Shown piece after piece: positions 57,645 to 64,000 of a stretch of 64,000 bases of DNA. Position 1 is the stretch's first letter; each line of letters opens with the position of its first letter. This DNA comes from Marasmius tenuissimus (taxonomy: Eukaryota > Basidiomycota > Agaricomycetes > Agaricales > Marasmiaceae). The stretch lies in assembly GCA_029532415.1 (NCBI GenBank), contig JAQOTA010000071.1, positions 2,108,001-2,172,000 of the forward strand, read 5' to 3'. Under the pieces are notes generated by a model. That model made no database searches, was not told where the DNA came from, and was given only the letters and a program-made list of their open reading frames with translations. The translations under genes were made by a program, and so were the position numbers.

Positions 57645-57730
57645 TTTTTCGCAACCCCCGAGGCCACCTTTTTCACAGACTCTGAGGCCACCTTTTTCAC
57701 AGACCCCGAGGCCACCTTCCTCGCAGTTGC
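57645..57730 (+). repeat. Coding tandem repeat, PPRPPFSQT
   Basis: Three to four copies of a ~27-base unit (gaggccacctttttcacaga) encode RPPFSQT blocks. Confidence 0.8.
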
Positions 57731-58554
57731 CGGCCCCGGCGTCACAACCAACACAACCTTTCTTGCAGACGCCAAAACCGGCATCATCTTTCTTGCAGGC
57801 GCCGAAGCCAAAGCCAGCGTTTCCTGCCACAGTGGCTTGGGACGAGCCCATTGTCAATCATAACGTTGACGCGCGAAATCTTCGAAATAACATCCTTCCG
57901 CCATTGTCACTTCCACCTATCAACAGCTCACCAACCCCTGCCGCTCGTCCTTTCCGACCACCTTCGATGAGCGTTCAAAGCTCATCGCAATCGCAGTCCT
58001 TCCACGACATGCACCACCAAGTACATCCTCATGACGATGTTTCCCGTCCAACAACTTTGCTCTCCCACCATTCTCCACTATCTATTTCGCGTCCTTCATC
58101 ATCTCAACGTACTTCCAATCCTTCTCTCTCAGTGTTGTGTCCATTGGCCCCATGTTCCCAGCCTCCAACGTCTGTCGCAAGTCCTCCCTCTCGTCCTTCG
58201 CCATCCGTTACACGTCCATCAACCCCTACTTCTCGTCCTCCTCCCTCAGCTCTCCGCTCTTCATCCTCCATCGCCAGCCTCATGAATCCATCCTCCTCTT
58301 CTCGAGATGAAGAGGGCTCCAAGGGTGAGAATCCCGTATCGGGAGACGCCGAAAGCAATTGGGCGTTGGCTGAGCAGCCGAGCTCGGCAACAGCATCTAA
58401 GCCCTCACTTGGGGAGAGTGAACGTGAGCTGAAGTCCAGGACAACAGACATCGCGATCGCCGACGCCTGTGCCGAACTTCTCGCCAAGCACGATCAGGAG
58501 TGGCTAGATTTGGCAACGAAGAAGGGCTGGCCAATAGAGAGGGTACGGAGAGTT

Positions 58555-58557
58555 TGA
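58555..58557 (+). other. In-frame TGA in the large cargo gene
   Basis: Reads ERVRRV-TGA-EIRARVNGM; the same frame continues with good coding sequence into the next splice donor. It fits CGA to TGA at a CpG. Confidence 0.7.
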
Positions 58558-60067
58558 GAAATACGAGCCAGGGTCAACGGGATGAGGGATCCTACCCCAT
58601 ATCAAGCCGGGCTGTTTCATGTAACGAGAAAACTCAACACTGGTACGTACCTTAGTTGGCACCTTATCAAAGCTACTTTGCTAACCCCATCATTAGAACT
58701 CCCCGCAGGTCATAAGCTCAAGTTGCGAGATCTTCACCTCCGTCTGAAGGCCAATGAGAAGGTCATGAAGGAGGTGAAACTGGGTAAAGAGTCGTCGAAA
58801 GTTAAGAAGTGGATAAAGGCAGTCAAGGAGCACCGTGCATCGAAACTTGTTGGAACAAGGGGTTCAAGTAAGGGGATAGGGAAAGCAGGGACAAACGGCT
58901 ACAAGAATCTCAAGAACGCGGTTCGTTATTGTTTCTATATCACAATATGATAGCCTGCTAACTGATTGTACGACTAGGCCGACAATCTCTCTGCAACCAC
59001 AGGCGCCCTCACCTTCGGACTTGTATGCAGGTCAGAGTTCAGCACTCCAGTGAACTCAGGACTCTATGGCAACAGGAACATGGAGGGTTTTTTGCAGGAA
59101 ACCTTCAAGGTGTCTGCCTTCGACTTCCTTCTGTCTGCCGAGGCATACTCTTGCATGGCCCATGTCAATGGCAAGAGGCTGGACGGAGTGGATAGGTTGA
59201 AGGTGGCTATTGTTGGAATGATCCTCAAGGGACTTCGTACGTCTTCTATCAAACTATCTGTTTCAAATTTGCTAACTCTTGAACAGGGATGTCGACTGGA
59301 CGGCCCAAGCTACAGATGGAGTACACGCATTACCGAGTCAAGCTTATGAAGAAATGGCACGTCAAGCTTTCCGGGTGGCCCAGCCACATCCCCTTCCTCA
59401 ACGCACACGATCTGAAGGATGCCGAGGTCAGGGAACTATACGAGCTGCTGCGAAGCTCAACAGTTCGATGGGAGGTGATGAACAATACGGAGTACGAAAA
59501 GGAGATGGCAAAGCTCGACAAGGACATCAAGAACGGCAAGCTGGATGTTCCTACTCGGGCTCCACGTTCAGATAAGGGGAAGAAGCACAAGACTAGCAAG
59601 TCGAAGCAGACTTCGAACGACGACAGCTCAGACCCCACCCCATCTACTTCCTCAGGCAAGACGAAGTCCAAGAAACCCGCTAAGTCCACCAGCAAACGGA
59701 AGCGTGCTCGCAATGAGCAGGACAATGGCAAGGGCCTCCGTAAACGTGCAAAGACCTCCAGCGACGACAAAGAACCAGTATACAAGAGTCGAGAGATCTT
59801 GACGGACACCGACACCGACGACAGCAACAGCGATGGCGACAGCGACAGCGATAGCGATGGCGACAAAGATGGCAACGGCAATGAGAAGGGTGGGGACGGT
59901 GCTGAAGAGGAAGTAGACCCTCTTGATGTGATTGCAGGGTTTGGTATGGAGGAGGAGGATGAGGAGGATGAGCTCGGCGGCGGTAACAAGTCCGGAGACA
60001 ACGACGACAACGGTGAAAGCTGGTAGTTGTATTATTCGTTGATTATGTACTACATACCGTATAATGG

Positions 60068-60427
60068 ATGATGCTTTACTATTATATCTGGGGGAGGGCA
60101 ACCGTCGGGGGGGCGGGACAGTCGGGATAGCCGGCGGGAAGTCGGGACAGCGGGGACAGCGGGGACAGTCCGTATAAGGTAATGGGAAGTGTCGGGAAGG
60201 CGGCGCGTCGGAAGCCTTACCAAACATCCGGATAAGGTAATGGCAGGCGGCAAGCTCCCGCTCCCGTAGATACCGCCCTAGGGAGGAGAGGATATGCTAC
60301 AAGTCCTAAGTCTTTACCCAACTTTAAGCTCCTGGCCTGGAATATATGGCTATCTGCTTGTTGGGATTTGATATACGTATCAGATCAAGGGTCTTTAATA
60401 TATCGTTTATTTGGTAGTATCAGGTGT
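60068..60427 (-). repeat. Right terminal inverted repeat of the KDZ element
   Basis: Reverse complement of the left TIR; see 49171-49530 for the differences. It contains a spurious ORF (60253-60050) that mirrors one in the left TIR. Confidence 0.95.
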
Positions 60428-61364
60428 ACACACTCAAATGTCGGAAATTTGTTGGCCTTGTAATGCCGACGGCCCTCCTGACCGCTTACAAGGGCCGATT
60501 TGGTCCGTAAGGCTCCATAATAGATTCGGCGCCGTAATTGATGAAAATTGCCTGCGCTCGCAAGCGCCCACAAGGTCTCATAAGCGCACTGCCAGCATAC
60601 AAAAACATATCCCAAGGTACTAAAACAGGTCAAGAAGTCAAAGTAAGTCGTTGATAATTGTACTAGTATACATGTAGTAGGATATCATGCAATAATTCTG
60701 AAGTGGCTGAGGGATCTGTCGACCCTACCCACATCTTGTGATAAGTCCCGGGCCCTATTTATCGTAAGCGCTTATATTGAATGTTATCTTATCGAGCCTT
60801 ACGGCCCTCATCAGCCCTTATCAAACCGGCAGGATTTTTCCGACTTCAAAGCTACTTGAATACTCACTCTGTCGACAGACCTATACTTCCTCGCCTGACC
60901 ACTACGTGCAACCCGGTCTGGCGTTGCCATGGCCGCAGTCAGCAACCACCACAATGGTCCTTGTGCATCCTGATGAATTACTGCCAGCTTCTCGTGGGTA
61001 TGCGAGCCAAACAGACGCCAGTCGAGAGTGGGAACGCCGGATTTAAAGGGGTGCTTCTTTGTCGGGGGACTAGCGGTTTACCCGTGCGGTACCCGCACGT
61101 ACAAACTCGAGAGCTGACCAAAGGTACTTAAGAATAATACTACACTGGAATGGCTTCTGTTCGCAGCGAGGCCTAAGCGATGAACATTCAAACTGTTTGT
61201 GGTGATCTATACTCGAGGATGCTCGTTGCCCCGCTGCAGGCGGGCTCCCCGCAACCCTCCCTCTCGAAAGTGCCAGCGACCTTACTCCAACTAACTCTAC
61301 TCTCCACAAATAACTGGGCTGCTCTCTGATTGAAGTTGATACTACAGTAAGCTCCATTGATTAG
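60428..61364. other. Gene-poor flank right of the transposon
   Basis: About 940 bases with no supported coding sequence. Confidence 0.4.
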
Positions 61365-62578
61365 GGCTTCTAGAATTCTAAGTCGAAACGTTTCAACCAG
61401 CTTGGGCCCGTAGCCCAATTCCCTGCCCCAATGCGAATGAAATACATTTCTTGAGGCATCTGGACGTCCAACGGCAGCACCGTATCAACCTGTACACAAC
61501 AACCTTGAGGTACTCGGCGAAGTAAAGCTTGAAGCTTGCAGTCTCGACCGTGTCGGGCAAACGTTTTGAGCCGGTTGCCGCCTCACGCGCACGAACCATA
61601 GAGTGACCACCTGTAGAGTCGAAGTCATTAGTCAATCAATGTCAGTGTAAGTCAATCAGCACCATAATTGCAATTCAAGACCCGTCAGGGTATCAGCGCA
61701 CGACATTACTGGACATCCAGGCTTACAACGGAGGCGTCAGCGTCGTCGTCGATCACAGCTTGTATGTGGAGCGGATGTTTTACCTTGTACGGAACGTCCT
61801 ATTCTGGTCGTCCACTGTAGGCTTCTCTGCCACCCCCGGTACATTGAGCGGGGCGATAGCTCTTGTTACGGTCTGCTTAAATGCCGCATCGACATACTCC
61901 TGGGGTTCCGTGGTGTCCTCGACCACTTGAGCCTTCGATTATTTGACAGAGGGCAAGGCATCATCCTTATCAGACCCCTTTCGTACCCCATGGAACCTAG
62001 GTAATTGGAGGCGAGCTAAGGTGAAGGGGCAAACAGCGGACAGCAGTATGGTACTCACGTCATGCAAATTGCAGGATGCGTAAATGTCCGGAAATTCAAG
62101 CCCAAATGAGATCTATCCGAAACTGCTGAAACTCGAGAGGGTTGGATCTCGATCCGCTAGACTCACCTTGGCGGTTGTACTACAGATTCCCCAAACTCCT
62201 GAGGCGCGAGTCCTCGTGAAATAAGGTCTCCACTGTAGTAGTGGACACCACCGACTTACAGGACCTCACACGGGGGGTAGAAGAGCTTCCTCCGTTGAGA
62301 AGAATCGTCCGCGGCTGATACGTATAGAAGAAAGTCATCAGCCATGAGAATGGAATTGATCAAAAACACTTACCAAGCATACTTCCCAGTACCGAAGAGT
62401 ACACATTCCCGACTGGGGATGCCATATTCTTCCTCCATCTCGAGTCAGTGCTTGATGATAGGTCCAACGTATAAGATGGACTGCTGCGATGAGGGAAGAA
62501 TGGGATATCTCGTTGATATCCAGTAGTCGCAGTAGCTCCTGTAGATAGAGTATACACAGGCTGTGTATCTGAAAGCAT
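61365..62578 (-). pseudogene. Decayed multi-exon gene, unrecognised
   Basis: Minus-strand blocks look coding and keep good splice sites but are interrupted. 62578-62374 begins with ATG (MLSDTQPVYTLSTG...) and ends at a perfect GTAAGT donor. A downstream block contains SGDLISRGLAPQEFGESVVQ before GTGAGT. A further block reads VEDTTEPQEYVDAAFKQTVT and RAIAPLNVPGVAEKPTVDDQ, with a TAA before it in the same frame. A last block, TGGHSMVRAREAATGSKRLP...YFAEYLK, changes frame before VLPLDVQMPQEMYFIRIGAG. Several stops or shifts mean it is probably not functional. I cannot name the family. Confidence 0.35.
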
Positions 62579-62652
62579 CACAGCGCTAGGTCAATAGGGA
62601 CTCCGAAGGGAGAGGCTTTGCCGGAGGCCTGGGCCTGGGCCCCGAAGGGGGC

Positions 62653-62692
62653 CACGTGGAATCCACCTGATGCAAACATGTGATTCCACGTG
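62653..62692. repeat. Short inverted repeat with CACGTG ends
   Basis: CACGTGGAAT (62653-62662) and ATTCCACGTG (62683-62692) with a 20-base spacer; the palindrome extends by about three imperfect pairs inward. CACGTG is an E-box core. Confidence 0.75.
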
Positions 62693-63790
62693 AGGACGCG
62701 TCTCGATTCTTCAAACGCGATGGAAGAGGAGTTATTGTTGATCATCATTCACATAGACGGCTCACTCAGCAAGAAACTTCAGAGACCCGATGAGGTAGAT
62801 CCCATGATCTGGGATTTTAGGTGGGCAGAATCCCAAACATCATAGACGTTGGCCGCATAATAACACAAAATTTTAAATTCAAGACATGCTGGAACTCAAA
62901 GCGTAGTGGAAATCGCACGGCGGCTAGTGAGATCCGAGAAATCGTGCATCAAACTGAAACAAGTGAGAGAGGGAATATGTTGCAATGGACGATACAAGGT
63001 GAACTTTGTTCGAATCCAAATTAGGGAAGAGAACAAATGGCCAGGAGTGTGGTATCGAGTCCATCAGCCGAAGACTCCAACTTGGTGGAGTAACCGATAG
63101 TCAAAAGGATAGCATGCATTGAATGCTGAACCCGTCCCACCTGAATCTCGAAATGAGACCCTAGCAATAAGTGGAAGATAAGTGAAATTGAAAGTGCCAC
63201 GCAAACTGCACGGTGAAAGATGATGCTGGAATAAAACAGTTTGCGAACTCTCGGCAGTAGACAACCGATACTATCTGAAGACGAAAAGGCTGGCTTAAGC
63301 GATCGATTCGGAGTGCGTTCATGTGAGAAACATCCGGTCATGTTAATAAAACATGTCATTCAGATAATCCTGAGAGCCTGGAGGCCAGCAGAATTCGAAC
63401 AGATTGACAAAGACCACAATCACCAAAGTCAAAGAGAATGAATGCAATACTGGATAACCAAGAACGAGCTGAAGAATAGAGAACGACCCCAAATGGTCGA
63501 CCATTGAATCGCAAACGGGTCGTATCGTAATCATATTCGAGCAGTAATCCCTCGGAATAGGAAGGATTGGACAGGATGGTAATCTCGGATCTGGTAGTGT
63601 TACAGCGAGGAAGAATTGAGAGAAATGAGTTACTCAAACAATGAGTAATGGGTCATGCCTATGGGCCCATACGGAGCATATTCAGTCTGCTTCCACAACC
63701 AAGAAGGGTTATGAATGGGAATGACGAGTGCCGTTGCTCGTGTAATCGAGACATGTATCTCTGTTGAAAGTAGAAACTCCAGGCTTCGGC
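62693..63790. other. Gene-poor region
   Basis: No supported gene; AT-rich with many stops in all frames. Confidence 0.4.
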
Positions 63791-63985
63791 GTTGCCGTCA
63801 ACGATGCGCAGCCAGTAGCATGCAGCGTATCTCAGCAAACTCCCGCAACTCAGGACGTGCACATCAGAATACTCCATGCAGTAACTCATACCCAGAAGTA
63901 TCGTGTCTCTTTGTAGAAGAGAACCCTTCAGATTTTTTGGCGTAACCATCAACGATGCATAGCCCTTAACGAGTAGCATGCCTCA
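63790..63985. repeat. Two diverged copies of a ~50 bp unit
   Basis: gcgttgccgtcaacgatgcg...agtagcatgc (near 63793-63822) and gcgtaaccatcaacgatgca...agtagcatgc (near 63940-63981) share their core, with a short insertion in the second. The end is near the window edge. Confidence 0.55.
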
Positions 63986-64000
63986 ACTGGACGTCCATAA

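Larger units (their letters stand above)
56986..60026 (+). pseudogene. Large Ser/Pro-rich transposon protein, interrupted by one TGA
   Basis: Seven exons: 56986-57080, 57139-57317, 57370-57437, 57493-58642, 58697-58920, 58978-59236, 59287-60026, 904 sense codons plus one in-frame TGA (58555-58557). N-terminal 400 residues are Ser/Pro/Gln-rich with tandem PPRPPFSQT repeats. The C-terminal half has folded-looking parts (AFDFLLSAEAYSCMAHVNGK, RLDGVDRLKVAIVGMILKGL, LSGWPSHIPFLNAHDLKDAE) and a Lys-rich then Asp/Ser-rich tail. If the TGA is real the product ends after ERVRRV at 510 residues. Two separate genes are another reading. Family unknown. Confidence 0.65.
49171..60427. mobile_element. KDZ DNA transposon, 11.26 kb, carrying TET/JBP and other cargo
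   Basis: Bounded by terminal inverted repeats of about 360 bp that begin ACACCTGATACTACCAAATA at both ends. It contains five genes: KDZ transposase (minus), TET/JBP dioxygenase (plus), a small basic protein (plus), a viroplasmin-like protein (minus) and a large Ser/Pro-rich protein (plus). KDZ transposons of basidiomycetes are known to travel with TET/JBP genes. Target-site duplications are not visible: the flanks read gcgcgtg on the left and acacact on the right. The transposase has in-frame stops, so this copy is probably not autonomous. The TIRs are nearly identical, which points to a fairly recent insertion. Confidence 0.9.

Noticed and set aside
59330..60010. 226-codon minus-strand Ser/Leu-rich ORF
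   Set aside because: Antisense of the Asp/Ser/Lys-rich tail of the large transposon protein.
49163..60435. Target-site duplication of the transposon
   Set aside because: The flanks gcgcgtg and acacact do not match at lengths of 4-9 bases; none can be claimed.

Overview
This 64 kb window reads as nuclear DNA of a basidiomycete fungus, most likely an agaricomycete. The coding regions are cut by many introns of about 45-70 bp with GT..AG borders. The gene types fit too: KDZ transposase, TET/JBP dioxygenase, phi-type GST, UstYa-like proteins and an agaricomycete 7-TM family. Exon chains below were built by hand from frame continuity, splice signals and remembered family conservation. No search or alignment was run.

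Positions 1-23.3 kb hold mostly conserved housekeeping genes: a Ser-rich protein cut by the window edge, ketol-acid reductoisomerase (ILV5), an unknown protein, NOP53 head-to-head with LCB1, ACH1, an F-box gene with two compensating frameshifts, a HOS3-type histone deacetylase, a secreted aspartic protease with a Gly/Ala insert, and a peroxisomal enoyl-CoA isomerase.

Positions 24-36 kb are accessory: a small secreted peptide, two UstYa-family (DUF3328) proteins, a membrane-anchored companion protein, a Cys-rich crystallin-like secreted protein, a 7-TM protein, a small complex I subunit, a GST and a cytochrome P450. The UstYa and P450 content suggests a possible peptide-modifying (RiPP-like) locus; this is inference.

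Positions 37-48.7 kb return to ordinary genes: TRAP-alpha, a flavin-reductase-like protein, TSR4, a LysM protein with a mucin-like repeat stalk, and two unrecognised proteins.

Positions 49,171-60,427 form one 11.3 kb DNA transposon with terminal inverted repeats of about 360 bp. It carries a KDZ transposase, a TET/JBP-family 2OG-Fe(II) dioxygenase facing away from it across an 80 bp gap, a protein with tandem RNase H1-N/viroplasmin-like domains, a small basic protein and a large Ser/Pro-rich protein. The transposase has two in-frame stops and the large protein has one. The three substitutions between the two TIRs are all CpG to TpG/CpA changes. This element is the most interesting object in the window. 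Positions 60.4-64 kb are gene-poor and hold a decayed multi-exon gene and degenerate repeats.
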